Shown here in pieces: positions 27,491 to 36,618 of a DNA stretch of 64,000 nucleotides; the first letter of the stretch is position 1; each line of letters begins with the position of its first letter. Location: the NCBI RefSeq assembly GCF_019711515.1, contig NZ_JAIGNO010000003.1, forward strand, positions 248,001 through 312,000, in the 5' to 3' direction. The DNA is from Qipengyuania qiaonensis. GTDB lineage: Bacteria > Pseudomonadota > Alphaproteobacteria > Sphingomonadales > Sphingomonadaceae. Both the position numbers and the translations under genes were made by a program. The notes under the pieces are model-generated. The model had not been told where the DNA came from. It did no database searches and saw only the letters and a list, made by a program, of their open reading frames with translations.

Positions 27491-28705
27491 ATGAGACGCA
27501 GCATCTCCCTTATTGCCGGAATGGCTCTGGTCACGGGATTGCTGGGCTTGCCGGCAATCGCGCAGGCCCCGTCGCAATTCGACACCGTCGACGATGCGCG
27601 CGCTGCGCTCGATGCCGCACGTCAGCAACAACGCAATGCCCGCGCCCGGGCGGAACAACTCGAACGGCAAGCGGCCAATTCGCGCGAAGCTTCGGACAGG
27701 GCGATAACCGATGCGGCAGCACTTGCGGCGAGAGTCCAGCAGGCGGAGGCGGCGATCGCGGCTTCCGAGGCCCGCCTTGCATTGGCCAATCGCGCGCGAC
27801 GATCGCTCGATCGCAAGCTGTCCGCGCGCCGTGCGCCGCTTGTCCGGCTGACCGGGGCGCTCCAATCGATGTCGCGTCGCCCGCTGGCCCTGTCGGCGCT
27901 CCAGCCCGGGTCGTTGCGCGATCTCGTCTACACGCGCGCGGTACTCGACAGCACCATTCCGGTGATCCGTACGCGCACAGCAGCGCTGCGTGGGGATCTC
28001 GACCAGGCGAAATCGCTCGAGGCGGAAGCGCGCCAGGCTGTTGCCGACCGGCGCGATAGCGAGACGGCCCTGCGCCAGCGACGTACGCAGCTCGTCGCGC
28101 TGGCAGAACAGGAAAGGATGAAGGCGCGCCAGGCGACAGGCGGCGCCGATCGCGAGGCGCAGCGGGCGCTGGTGCTGGCCGAACAGGCGATCGATCTCGA
28201 CCAGCTTGTGGGTCGGCTGGAAGCGGCGGGATCGCTCCGCCAACAGCTTGCCGCTTTGCCCGGGCCCCTGCCTCGTCCGGCCGATCCGGCAAGAGCGATG
28301 GCGTCGGCGGACGCGCCTCCGCGGGCAAGCGCTACCAATCCCCCGGCGCAATACCAGCTTCCCGTGGCGGGGGAGATCGTCGCCGGCTTTGGTGAAGCGG
28401 GCACCAGCGGCCAACGCCAGGCGGGGATTGCCCTCGCTGCCCGTCCGCGCGCATTGGTCGTTGCGCCAGGCCCCGGCCGCGTGGCTTTCGCGGGATCCTA
28501 TCGCGGCTTCGGGCGGATCGTGATCCTTGAACATGCCAACGGCTGGACCAGCCTGGTTACAGGGCTCGGCACGCTCGATGTTGCGGTCGGTCAGGATATC
28601 GCGGCTGGCTCGCCCCTGGGCCTTGCCCCGGCGCAGCGTGGCGAAGTCACGCTCGAACTCAGAAAGGGGGGCGAACCGGTGAACCCGCTCGACCACTTGG
28701 CATAG
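27491..28705 (+). CDS. Murein hydrolase activator EnvC-like protein
   Basis: A 404-aa periplasmic protein with a signal peptide (1-~24, ending AIAQA), a long coiled coil (~30-260) and a C-terminal degenerate LytM domain. The zinc ligands are lost: the usual H-x-x-x-D is 'RQAGIALA' and H-x-H is 'GEVTLELRK'. This matches EnvC, which activates amidases without cleaving peptidoglycan itself. It lies 18 bp after rlmH and before ctpA, the usual alphaproteobacterial order. The expected partner is an AmiC-type amidase encoded elsewhere. Confidence 0.88.
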   Translation: MRRSISLIAGMALVTGLLGLPAIAQAPSQFDTVDDARAALDAARQQQRNARARAEQLERQAANSREASDRAITDAAALAARVQQAEAAIAASEARLALANRARRSLDRKLSARRAPLVRLTGALQSMSRRPLALSALQPGSLRDLVYTRAVLDSTIPVIRTRTAALRGDLDQAKSLEAEARQAVADRRDSETALRQRRTQLVALAEQERMKARQATGGADREAQRALVLAEQAIDLDQLVGRLEAAGSLRQQLAALPGPLPRPADPARAMASADAPPRASATNPPAQYQLPVAGEIVAGFGEAGTSGQRQAGIALAARPRALVVAPGPGRVAFAGSYRGFGRIVILEHANGWTSLVTGLGTLDVAVGQDIAAGSPLGLAPAQRGEVTLELRKGGEPVNPLDHLA

Positions 28706-28810
28706 GACGCCGGTCGAAAACCGCTTCCTTCAGCCGCCCAATCAATGCTCATCTGGCATTCAGCGCGAACAAGCGATAGGTTGGACGCGCGTAAAGGAGT
28801 TGTTTCGCCG

Positions 28811-30151
28811 ATGAAATTCGCTGCCCTTGCCCGCTCGGCCGCCCTCGTGACCGCCGTCGCGCTTATTCCCGCGACCACTGCCAGCCTTGCGCAGGTCGAT
28901 GGCCGCGCCGGTCCGGAATTCGCCAAGGTTTTGGCAGTCTACCAGCGGATCAAGGCCAGCTATGTCGAGCCGGTAGAAGACGATGTGCTAATCCGCGGGA
29001 TGATCGACGGTATGCTCACCGCGCTCGATCCGCATTCGGGCTATCTCGATGGCGGGGATCTCCAGCGTCTCGAAACGATGATCGACGGCAATTACTCGGG
29101 CCTCGGCCTATCGGTCGTCGAGGAAGACGGGGCAGTGAAGGTCATTTCGCCGTTCCGCGGCAGTCCGGCCGACAAGGCCGGCCTCAAGGCGGGCGATTTC
29201 ATCACGCATCTCGATGGAAAGTTCATTGTCGGGCAGACGTTGGACGAAGCGGTCGCCCAGATGCGCGGCCCGGAAGGATCCTCGATCCAGCTGACGATCT
29301 TCCGCCCCGGTCGCGATGAGCCGTTCGACGTATCCGTTACCCGCGGCGTGATCGAACTCGAACCGGTTACCTGGGAACTGCAGGACGGCAATGTCGGCCA
29401 CATAATGGTCAATGAATTCTCGCGCGATGTCGGCAGCGATGTCTTCGGCGCTTGGGAGGATATGAAGAAGAAGGCGACCGGCCGTCTGAACGGTTTGGTA
29501 CTCGACCTGCGCTCCAATCCCGGCGGTTCGCTCGACGAAGCCGTGGCGCTTTCCGACCTGTTCCTGACCGACGGGCGCATCGTCGCGCAACGTGGGCGTG
29601 CGCGGGGCGAGAATATCTCCTATGACGCGGAAACCGTCTTCCGCGGCGACATCGCCGAAGGATTGCCGATCGTCGTGCTGATCGATGCCGGTTCGGCCTC
29701 GGCGTCCGAAATCGTGGCCGGCGCATTGCAGGATCATCGCCGCGCGGTCGTCATGGGCGAACGCAGTTTCGGCAAGGGCAGCGTCCAGTCGCTGCTGCCA
29801 TTGGGCAACGACGCCGCGCTCAAACTGACCACCGCCCGGTATTACACGCCATCGGGCCACTCGGTGCAGGAAGGCGGGATCAAGCCAGATATTGCCGTGC
29901 CGCAGCTGTCGGACCCCGATTTGGCCAAGCGCGCCCGTTTCCAGATGCGCGAATCCGACCTGCGCGGTCACCTGATCAACGAAATCGGCCTTGCCGACGA
30001 TGCGGTAGAAAAGGATACGCGCGAGGATCCGCGCTTTCAGCAGACCGCGGAAGAGCTGAAGGAAAAGGGTATCGAGGATTTCCAGTTGCATTACGCGCTG
30101 GAGACGTTGCGCCGCACAAGCCCCAAGAGCATTGCCGCCCGCGCGAAATAG
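28811..30151 (+). CDS. S41 family C-terminal processing peptidase
   Basis: A 446-aa periplasmic protease of the CtpA/Prc family. The ATG at 28811 follows AAAGGAG and opens a signal peptide (ending SLAQ, ~30). A PDZ domain spans ~95-180 ('GNYSGLGLSVVEEDG', 'GLKAGDFITHLDGKFI'). The catalytic Ser is in 'DAGSASASEIVAGALQDH' and Lys in 'GERSFGKGSVQ'. It trims C-termini of envelope proteins and often controls peptidoglycan hydrolases, which suits its place after envC. Confidence 0.92.
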   Translation: MKFAALARSAALVTAVALIPATTASLAQVDGRAGPEFAKVLAVYQRIKASYVEPVEDDVLIRGMIDGMLTALDPHSGYLDGGDLQRLETMIDGNYSGLGLSVVEEDGAVKVISPFRGSPADKAGLKAGDFITHLDGKFIVGQTLDEAVAQMRGPEGSSIQLTIFRPGRDEPFDVSVTRGVIELEPVTWELQDGNVGHIMVNEFSRDVGSDVFGAWEDMKKKATGRLNGLVLDLRSNPGGSLDEAVALSDLFLTDGRIVAQRGRARGENISYDAETVFRGDIAEGLPIVVLIDAGSASASEIVAGALQDHRRAVVMGERSFGKGSVQSLLPLGNDAALKLTTARYYTPSGHSVQEGGIKPDIAVPQLSDPDLAKRARFQMRESDLRGHLINEIGLADDAVEKDTREDPRFQQTAEELKEKGIEDFQLHYALETLRRTSPKSIAARAK

Positions 30152-30167
30152 GCTACACCGCCGCTCC

Positions 30168-30644
30168 ATGAGCCTTTCGCAGCACGCCCGCCTCGCCCGC
30201 GTCCTGGCGCTCGCCACACCTGCTCTGTTGCTGGGCGGTGCCTATGTTTCCCAGTACGGTTTCGGCCTTTATCCGTGCGAGATGTGCTGGTGGCAACGCT
30301 GGCCGCATTTCGCGGCGATCGGCTTGGCGCTGCTTGCCTATACCATCGCGCCGCGGCAGCTATGGACCGGCTTCGCGGCTATCGCGATCCTGATCTCAGG
30401 GGGTATCGGCCTGTTTCATGCCGGCGTCGAGTATGGCTGGTGGCAGGGCGTTACATCCTGTGCCGTGGTAACTGGCGGTGGTAGCGGCAATGCGCTCGAC
30501 GATATCATGAACACCCCGCTGGTGCGATGCGACGAGCCGGCGTGGACCTTGTTCGGCATCAGTCTCGCTGGCTATAATTTCCTGATCTCGACGGCCGCGG
30601 GTCTGGCAATCCTGGTGCTGCTCGGCAAGGATCGTAGCGTATGA
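30168..30644 (+). CDS. dsbB: Disulfide bond formation protein B
   Basis: A 158-aa inner-membrane protein with four predicted helices. It has the first redox pair in 'YPCEMCWWQRWPH' (~38-50) and a second periplasmic cysteine pair ('TSCAVV' and 'LVRCDEPAW'). It re-oxidises DsbA and passes electrons to quinone. It is translationally coupled (ATGA) to coq7, an enzyme of ubiquinone synthesis, which fits the quinone dependence. The ATG at 30168 is the first suitable start after ctpA. Confidence 0.88.
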   Translation: MSLSQHARLARVLALATPALLLGGAYVSQYGFGLYPCEMCWWQRWPHFAAIGLALLAYTIAPRQLWTGFAAIAILISGGIGLFHAGVEYGWWQGVTSCAVVTGGGSGNALDDIMNTPLVRCDEPAWTLFGISLAGYNFLISTAAGLAILVLLGKDRSV

Positions 30645-31168
30645 CCGCTGTTCCAGACCATATCGAGCGTATGATTCGCGTCGATCAGGCAGGCGAATTC
30701 GGCGCGACGCGTATTTATGCGGGTCAGTTGGCCGTGATGGGCGATCGTGGGCCCCACTCGGCCGAGATCGCGGGAATGGCGGAACAGGAAGCCGGCCATA
30801 GGGCAAAGTTCGACGCTCTGATGGCGGAACGCGGGGTCCGGCCTACGGCGCTCCAGCCCTTCTGGGATCGCGCGGGTTTCGCTTTGGGGGCCGTGACAGC
30901 GCTGATCGGGCCGGAGGCGGCGATGGCCTGCACCGCTGCGATCGAGATCGAGATCGACGATCACTATTCGAAGCAACTCGACCGCCTGCATGAAAGCGGA
31001 GAGGATCCCGAACTCGCCGGCATGATCGAGGAGTTCCGCGAAGATGAGCGCGAGCATCGCGATGCGGCACTGGCCGCAGGCGCCGAGCGTGCGCCCGCCT
31101 ATCCGGTGCTGTCCGGCCTGATCCGACTCGGCTGCCGCGCGGCAATCCGCATTTCGGAGCGGGTGTGA
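30641..31168 (+). CDS. coq7: Demethoxyubiquinone hydroxylase (Coq7/CAT5 family)
   Basis: A 175-aa di-iron monooxygenase hydroxylating demethoxyubiquinone in ubiquinone synthesis. The carboxylate-bridged iron ligands are 'RVDQAGEFGATRIYAGQ' (E), 'MAEQEAGHRAKFD' (E-x-x-H), 'AAIEIEIDDHY' and 'FREDEREHRDAAL' (E-x-x-H). The length matches the short bacterial form. It overlaps dsbB by ATGA. A GGAAC-N17-CGCT element (31171-31196), one base off the EcfG consensus, follows its stop. Confidence 0.94.
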   Translation: MTAVPDHIERMIRVDQAGEFGATRIYAGQLAVMGDRGPHSAEIAGMAEQEAGHRAKFDALMAERGVRPTALQPFWDRAGFALGAVTALIGPEAAMACTAAIEIEIDDHYSKQLDRLHESGEDPELAGMIEEFREDEREHRDAALAAGAERAPAYPVLSGLIRLGCRAAIRISERV

Positions 31169-31260
31169 TGGGAACCGGAGGGGCCCGGCATTCGCTTCAT
31201 AGAGAGTTCACCCCACGTGGCGCCAATTGTGTCAGCCCGTATTTCGCCAAGAGGACGACC

Positions 31261-31836
31261 ATGTCGAAACCGCTGATTGCCATTGCCAGTCTGGCACTCG
31301 CCGTCCCTGCAATTGCCCAAGAGCCGGTGCAGACACAGGAGCCGGGCGATGAAAACTACAACATGGTCATCGTCTATGGGGACGACGAGTGTCCGCAAAG
31401 CACCGAAGATCAGATCGTCGTCTGCGCGCGCAAGGCCGAGCGGGAGCGTTATCGGATACCCGAAAACCTTCGCTTCTCCGAGAGCCCCGAGAACAGGTCC
31501 TGGGCGGAACGGGTTGAGAGCTTCGAGATGGCGGGCGCCTTCGGCGCTATGTCTTGCTCTCCGACCGGAGCGGGCGGCTTTACCGGTTGTACGCAGGAAA
31601 TGATCAAGGCCGCCTACGCCGACAAGGCCAACAATGCCGGCGTGCGCTTCGCCGAGATCATCGCTGCCGAGCGGGCCAAACGTCTGGCGACCATCGACGA
31701 AGACGCCGCCGCCGAGCAGAAGCGCGTGGAGATGATCGAGCGCGAATATATGGAACGGCTCGAACGCGAGCGCGGTGCGGACACGCCCGAAGAAGCCGCA
31801 TTGCCGCAGCCTGAAAGCGACGAAGACGCGCTGTAG
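31261..31836 (+). CDS. Secreted hypothetical protein
   Basis: A 191-aa protein I do not recognise. The ATG at 31261 opens a clear signal peptide (LIAIASLALAVPAIAQ, cleavage near 20). The mature part has four cysteines in 'DDECPQSTEDQIVVCARKAER', 'GAMSCSPTGAGGFTGC', suggesting two disulfides, then a charged C-terminal helix (AERAKRLATIDEDAAAEQKR...). 'IVVCARK-ERYRIPE-LR' is a pattern seen in uncharacterised sphingomonad periplasmic proteins. It follows coq7 by 92 bp and precedes wecB. Confidence 0.7.
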   Translation: MSKPLIAIASLALAVPAIAQEPVQTQEPGDENYNMVIVYGDDECPQSTEDQIVVCARKAERERYRIPENLRFSESPENRSWAERVESFEMAGAFGAMSCSPTGAGGFTGCTQEMIKAAYADKANNAGVRFAEIIAAERAKRLATIDEDAAAEQKRVEMIEREYMERLERERGADTPEEAALPQPESDEDAL

Positions 31837-31877
31837 AGTCTATGCCCGCTTAACCTTTTGCCGTTAGGCAGGCGCCC

Positions 31878-33002
31878 ATGACCGTGCGCCGAAAGATTCT
31901 CACCGTTTTCGGGACACGTCCCGAGGCAATCAAGCTGTTCCCGCTCATCCACGCCCTGGCTGACGATACGCGCTTCGAAAGCCGCGTATGCATTTCCGCC
32001 CAGCATCGTGAGATGCTCGACCAGGTGCTTGATATCGCTGAGGTTGTACCAGATCATGACCTCGACCTGATGACACCCGGGCAGACGCTCGATTCGCTCA
32101 CGGCGCGAGCACTGGTCGAAATCGGCAAGGTGCTCGACGACGAGCGGCCCGACTGGGTCGTGGTACAAGGCGATACGACCACTGTGATGGCCGGAGCGAT
32201 CGCTGCCTATTACCGCAAGATTCCGGTCTGCCATGTCGAGGCAGGGCTGCGTAGCGGCGATATCCATCATCCCTGGCCCGAGGAGGTCAATCGCCGGATC
32301 GTTGGCAGCTTCGCTGCGCTGCATTGCGCGCCGACCGATACTGCACGCAATGCCTTGCTGCGCGAGAATGTCGATCCGGCGACGGTTCATGTTACCGGCA
32401 ATACGGTAATCGACGCATTGCACTGGGTGGCGAAGCGTGTCGAGTGCGTTCCCGAGTTGGCTTCCGGCCTTGCCGATCTGGAGGCCAGGTTCGCGAACAA
32501 ACGCATAATCGGCATGACCAGTCACCGGAGAGAAAATTTCGGTGACGGCATGCAGAACATTGCCAACGCGGTTAAGTGTATCGCATCTCGTAACGACATT
32601 GCGGTTATTTTTCCGGTTCATCTCAATCCCAATGTGCGTGCTGTAATGAACGAGCAACTGGCCGGGCTCGACAATGTCGCGCTGATCGAACCGCTCGATT
32701 ATCCGCATTTCGCGCGCCTGCTCGACATCAGCTACCTCATGCTCACGGATAGCGGCGGCGTTCAGGAAGAGGCTCCGGCGCTGGGCAAGCCGGTGCTCGT
32801 CATGCGCGAGACGACCGAACGTCCCGAAGGAGTCGAAGCGGGCACAGCGATGCTCGTTGGTACCGATGCGGATGCGATCGTGCACGAAACCAACCGTCTG
32901 CTCGACGACGAGGCGGCCTATGCGGCCATGGCCCGCGCGCACAATCCGTTTGGCGACGGACGTTCCGCAACGCGTATCGCGGACTTGCTCGCAAGTGCCT
33001 AA
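31878..33002 (+). CDS. wecB: UDP-N-acetylglucosamine 2-epimerase (non-hydrolysing)
   Basis: A 374-aa GT-B-fold enzyme interconverting UDP-GlcNAc and UDP-ManNAc. Motifs: 'VFGTRPEAIKLFPLIHAL' (~11-28), 'VQGDTTTVMAGAIAAYYRKIPVCHVEAGLRSGD' with the catalytic region, 'HRRENFG', 'DSGGVQEEAPALGKPVLVMRETTERPE'. It is followed 69 bp later by wecC, so together they make UDP-ManNAcA. No glycosyltransferase or polysaccharide export genes lie next to them, so the final polymer is not visible here. Confidence 0.94.
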   Translation: MTVRRKILTVFGTRPEAIKLFPLIHALADDTRFESRVCISAQHREMLDQVLDIAEVVPDHDLDLMTPGQTLDSLTARALVEIGKVLDDERPDWVVVQGDTTTVMAGAIAAYYRKIPVCHVEAGLRSGDIHHPWPEEVNRRIVGSFAALHCAPTDTARNALLRENVDPATVHVTGNTVIDALHWVAKRVECVPELASGLADLEARFANKRIIGMTSHRRENFGDGMQNIANAVKCIASRNDIAVIFPVHLNPNVRAVMNEQLAGLDNVALIEPLDYPHFARLLDISYLMLTDSGGVQEEAPALGKPVLVMRETTERPEGVEAGTAMLVGTDADAIVHETNRLLDDEAAYAAMARAHNPFGDGRSATRIADLLASA

Positions 33003-33071
33003 TCGTTGCTACTGTTAAATTTACCGACAGGCGTTAGACCCGCCTCGCAAAGGTGCAGGGACAGAAATTTC

Positions 33072-34337
33072 ATGCGTGGTGACAACAAGCCCGACGTCTG
33101 CGTCATCGGCCTCGGCTATATCGGCCTTCCTACCGCCGCGATCATCGCCCGGGCGGGATGTCCCGTGTCGGGTGTCGACGTGTCGCAGAATGTGGTCGAC
33201 ACTATAAATCGCGGCGAGATCCATATCGAGGAAGTCGACCTCGACGGGCTGGTACAGGCCGTGGTCCAGCGCGGCTTGCTCAGGGCATCGACCGAAGTCG
33301 CACCCGCCGACGTTTTCGTGATCGCAGTGCCGACGCCTTTCGCCAAGGATGGCAATCACACGCCCGACACGTCCCATGTCATGGCTGCGGCGGAAAAGGT
33401 CGCCGCTGTCCTGAAGAAGGGCGACGCGGTGATTCTCGAATCCACCTCACCCGTCGGCACGACAGAGGCGATGCGCGATGCGATTGCTGCAAAACGTCCG
33501 GATCTCGCCATGCCGGGTCTGTGCGAAGGCCAGCCCGATGTGTCGATTGCCTATTGCCCCGAACGCGTCTTGCCGGGAAGAATTCTCGAGGAGCTGACGC
33601 ACAACGATCGCTCGATCGGCGGCATCACGCCGCGCTGCGCCAGAAAGGCGCTCGCCTTCTATAAGCGCTTCGTGAAGGGTGAATGCGTGACCACAGACGC
33701 ACGCTCGGCGGAGATGACAAAGCTGGTCGAAAACGCCTTCCGCGATGTGAATATTGCCTTTGCCAACGAACTTTCGATGATCGCCGACCGGCAGGGCCTC
33801 GACGTATGGGAGGTCATCCGCCTCGCGAATCGTCATCCGCGCGTCAACATTCTTACTCCTGGCCCCGGCGTGGGCGGGCATTGTATCGCGGTCGACCCGT
33901 GGTTCATCGTCCATGGCGCGCCGGAGGAGGCGAAGATTATCCGCCAGGCGCGCGAGACAAACGATGGCAAGATGCACCACGTTCTCGCCCGCGCCAAAGC
34001 ACTGGCGGAGGCCAATCCGGGCGAAAAGGTTGCCTGCCTCGGCCTCGCCTTCAAGGCCAACATAGACGATTTCCGCGAATCCCCGGCGCGTTATGTCGCC
34101 GCCTCTCTGGCGCGGGAATTCGGCGAACGGGTTCGCGTGGTAGAACCCTATGCAGCCGAGCTGCCACGCGAATTCGAGGGTACGGGTGCCGAACTGATCG
34201 ATATCGATACTGCGCTCGAGGAATGCGGCGTGCTTGTCACTCTGGTCGACCACGATGTATTCAAGGTAATTCCGCCTGAAGAGCGGCAAGGCAAGGCGAT
34301 CTACGATACTCGTGGCATCTGGCCCGACTTGGCCTGA
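33072..34337 (+). CDS. wecC: UDP-N-acetyl-D-mannosamine dehydrogenase
   Basis: A 421-aa NAD-dependent dehydrogenase of the UDP-glucose/GDP-mannose family that oxidises UDP-ManNAc twice to UDP-ManNAcA. It has the Rossmann motif 'VCVIGLGYIGLPTAAIIA', 'AVPTPFAKDGNHTPD', catalytic 'GVGGHCIAVDPWFI' with the active cysteine, and 'LGLAFKANIDDFRESPA'. The HxxDPxF variant 'HCIAVDPWFI' and order after wecB support WecC over UDP-glucose dehydrogenase. The ATG at 33072 follows GGGACAG. Confidence 0.92.
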   Translation: MRGDNKPDVCVIGLGYIGLPTAAIIARAGCPVSGVDVSQNVVDTINRGEIHIEEVDLDGLVQAVVQRGLLRASTEVAPADVFVIAVPTPFAKDGNHTPDTSHVMAAAEKVAAVLKKGDAVILESTSPVGTTEAMRDAIAAKRPDLAMPGLCEGQPDVSIAYCPERVLPGRILEELTHNDRSIGGITPRCARKALAFYKRFVKGECVTTDARSAEMTKLVENAFRDVNIAFANELSMIADRQGLDVWEVIRLANRHPRVNILTPGPGVGGHCIAVDPWFIVHGAPEEAKIIRQARETNDGKMHHVLARAKALAEANPGEKVACLGLAFKANIDDFRESPARYVAASLAREFGERVRVVEPYAAELPREFEGTGAELIDIDTALEECGVLVTLVDHDVFKVIPPEERQGKAIYDTRGIWPDLA

Positions 34338-34346
34338 CGCGGATCT

Positions 34347-34745
34347 CTAAGGCCCGGGATAACGCTCGAACTCGGGCATCGCTGCCAAATCCGCCATATA
34401 AGCCAGCCGCTCGGCGGTCTGGATTTGCGCGCCTGGCGGGTAGGCCTGAGCGTCGTCGAGCGTCGCCGACTGGATATCGACTATGCCGGGCAGCATCTCT
34501 TCGTTGATGAAATACAGACCGGTGCCGCACTGGCCGCAAAAATGACGCCAGGACGCGCCCGAGGAATTATAGGCCATCGCCTTTCCCCTGGTCACGCGAA
34601 AATCGTCTGCCTGAAAGGCCATCCAGGCCGTTGCCGGCGCGCCCGAGGAGGCCCGACAATCCCGGCAATGACACAGCGCGTGATGCGCCGCTTCGCCCGA
34701 TACTGCGTACCTTACGGCACTACATTGGCATCCACCGCTCATCAT
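34347..34745 (-). CDS. GFA/CENP-V family protein
   Basis: A 132-aa zinc-binding protein of the glutathione-dependent formaldehyde-activating (GFA)/CENP-V family. Zinc cysteines are 'GGCQCSAVRY', 'CHCRDCRASSG' and 'FCGQCGTGLYF'. The start is the first of two adjacent ATGs at 34745 with GGGAGAG upstream. The length is normal. Most members lack a verified enzyme activity, so the GFA name is only a family label. It is convergent with wecC (9-bp gap) and 47 bp after fabI. Confidence 0.87.
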   Translation of the reverse strand: MMSGGCQCSAVRYAVSGEAAHHALCHCRDCRASSGAPATAWMAFQADDFRVTRGKAMAYNSSGASWRHFCGQCGTGLYFINEEMLPGIVDIQSATLDDAQAYPPGAQIQTAERLAYMADLAAMPEFERYPGP

Positions 34746-34792
34746 CGCACTCTCTCCCTTGCTTTCGTCGGAACATAGGGCGAACGAAACAG

Positions 34793-35596
34793 TCAGACAA
34801 GTCCGATATCGGGGGCATCCTCCTGCTTCATGCCGACGACATGGTAGCCCGCATCGACGTGATGCGTTTCGCCGGTAACACCCGACGACAGGTCCGACAG
34901 GAAGTAGAGACCCGATCCGCCGACATCCTCGATCGTGACGTTCCGGCGCAGCGGCGAGTTTAGCTCGTTCCACTTGAGGATATAGCGAAAATCGCCGATC
35001 CCGCTGGCCGCGAGCGTCTTGATCGGCCCTGCGCTGATCGCGTTGACGCGGATGTTCTGCGGACCGAGATCGTTGGCGAGGTACTTTACCGAAGTCTCGA
35101 GCGCCGCCTTGGCCACGCCCATCACATTGTAGTGCGGAATGACCTTCTCGGCGCCGTAATAGGTCAGGGTAAGAATGGCGCCCCCGTCCGGCATCATCGC
35201 CGAGGCGCGCTGCGCCACCGCCACCAGGCTGTACGCCGAGATGTTCATCGTCATGAGAAAATTGTCGAGGCTGGTGTCGACATATTTCCCGCGCAGCTCG
35301 TTCTTATCCGAAAACCCGATGGCGTGAACGACGAAATCGATCGTCTTCCACCGCGCCTTCAGCGTGTCGAAAGCGGCATCGAGCGCCGCCATGTCCGACA
35401 CGTCGCATTCGATCAGGAAATCGCTGCCGAGCTGGTCCGCAAGCGGGCCGACCCGCTTCTTCAACGCTTCGCCCTGATAGGAAAAGGCGAGCTCCGCCCC
35501 CTGTTCATGCAGTTGCCTGGCAATGCCCCAGGCCAGCGACTTGTCATTGGCGAGCCCCATGATCAGCCCGCGCTTTCCTGCCATCAACCCGCTCAT
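34793..35596 (-). CDS. fabI: Enoyl-[acyl-carrier-protein] reductase (NADH)
   Basis: A 267-aa short-chain dehydrogenase performing the last step of fatty acid elongation. The cofactor motif is the FabI-type 'GLIMGLANDKSLAWGIA' (~10-26), followed by 'SYQGEALKKRV'. The catalytic Tyr and Lys are in 'LTYYGAEKVIPHYNVMGVAKAALE' (Y-x6-K), and 'SAGPIKTLAASGI' is the substrate loop. This is the triclosan-target type. The ATG at 35596 overlaps the yihY stop by 4 bp, so the two are co-translated. Confidence 0.95.
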   Translation of the reverse strand: MSGLMAGKRGLIMGLANDKSLAWGIARQLHEQGAELAFSYQGEALKKRVGPLADQLGSDFLIECDVSDMAALDAAFDTLKARWKTIDFVVHAIGFSDKNELRGKYVDTSLDNFLMTMNISAYSLVAVAQRASAMMPDGGAILTLTYYGAEKVIPHYNVMGVAKAALETSVKYLANDLGPQNIRVNAISAGPIKTLAASGIGDFRYILKWNELNSPLRRNVTIEDVGGSGLYFLSDLSSGVTGETHHVDAGYHVVGMKQEDAPDIGLV

Positions 35597-36615
35597 GAAG
35601 CGCGCTCCTTCTCTTTCAATTCCCTGGCCAGCGCAGCCCGGCGCCGGTCGTCTGCCTGCCCGATGAGGTTCATCTCTTCCTCGGGTGTTTCGGCCAATGC
35701 AGCGTTCAGTTCCGCGCCGATAACCACGCCGAGCCCGACAAGCCAGAAAAAGAACAGCGCGATCATCACGCCCGCCAACCCGCCATAGGTGAGGTCGTAG
35801 GAGAAGAAATTGCGTAGCAGCGCAGGCATTGCCGTGGTCACCGCGATCCACCACACAGTGGTCAGCAGTACGCCCGGCCATTTGGGGTAGCGCTTGCTCC
35901 GGTACTCCGAAGGCGTGAGCGAATAGAAGATCAGATAGAGCGATCCGAACAGGCCGATCGCCGGGACGATGCGCGACAACCTCAGATCGGCAACCCGGTC
36001 GACCAGCTGCGGGAAATAGACCTCGATAACCTCCTGCGCCGTGCCGATCAGGAACTGCGCGATCAGGCTGAGCATCAGCAGCAGAACTGCCGCCAGGATC
36101 ACGCCGGAAGAAAGCAACCGGTACTTCCAGAAGGCATGCGTCGCGTGCGTGCCGTAGGCGCGGCGCAGGATATCGCGGATCGTTTCGATCAGGCTGCCGA
36201 CTGTCCACAGTCCCACCAGCCCGCCGATCCACAGCAGCCATCCATTGCGTGCTTCGATCGCGTCGCGCGCCACGGGCTCGATGACGTTGCCGACCACAGG
36301 CGGCATCGCACTCAATACAGCGTTGATCATGGCCGCGCGTTCGGCTTCCTCCCCGATCGCCGAAAACACCGCCGCGCCGAGGATGAAGAAGGGAAATATG
36401 GCCAGCATCGACAGGTAGGCGAGGTTACCTGCATGGATGAAGCCGTCATTATATGTGCCCACCAGCGTTCGCTTGGCGACGTCCCAGGCCCGCGTTCCCG
36501 GTCCGACGCGCCGTTCGATACGATCGCGAAGAGCGAGCGCGTCCTTCCGGCGCTGCTCGGGCGAAAGCGAGTGAATCTCGCGTTCCTGACCTTCCGGAAA
36601 TTGCTGGTGCGACAA
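35593..36615 (-). CDS. YihY/virulence factor BrkB family membrane protein
   Basis: A 340-aa inner-membrane protein with about six helices: 'NLAYLSMLAIFPFFILGAAVFSA', 'GWLLWIGGLVGLWTVGSLIETI', 'LLSSGVILAAVLLLMLSLIAQFLI', 'RIVPAIGLFGSLYLIFYSL', 'WPGVLLTTVWWIAVTTAMPALL', 'GLAGVMIALFFFWLVGLGVVIGAELNAAL'. The family was once mislabelled ribonuclease BN; its function is unresolved. The start is a TTG 4 bp after the dnaJ stop, chosen because no other in-frame start precedes the first helix. Confidence 0.87.
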   Translation of the reverse strand: MSHQQFPEGQEREIHSLSPEQRRKDALALRDRIERRVGPGTRAWDVAKRTLVGTYNDGFIHAGNLAYLSMLAIFPFFILGAAVFSAIGEEAERAAMINAVLSAMPPVVGNVIEPVARDAIEARNGWLLWIGGLVGLWTVGSLIETIRDILRRAYGTHATHAFWKYRLLSSGVILAAVLLLMLSLIAQFLIGTAQEVIEVYFPQLVDRVADLRLSRIVPAIGLFGSLYLIFYSLTPSEYRSKRYPKWPGVLLTTVWWIAVTTAMPALLRNFFSYDLTYGGLAGVMIALFFFWLVGLGVVIGAELNAALAETPEEEMNLIGQADDRRRAALARELKEKERAS

Positions 36616-36618
36616 GGG

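Noticed and set aside
26960-28696. 578-codon antisense frame across rlmH and envC, and similar long antisense frames over wecB, ctpA, fabI and the RND permease
   Set aside because: Typical shadow frames of high-GC codon usage. The opposite strand carries recognised proteins.
31171-31196. GGAAC-N17-CGCT before the secreted unknown gene as an EcfG promoter
   Set aside because: One of the four -10 bases deviates, so it is mentioned with the neighbouring gene but not called.
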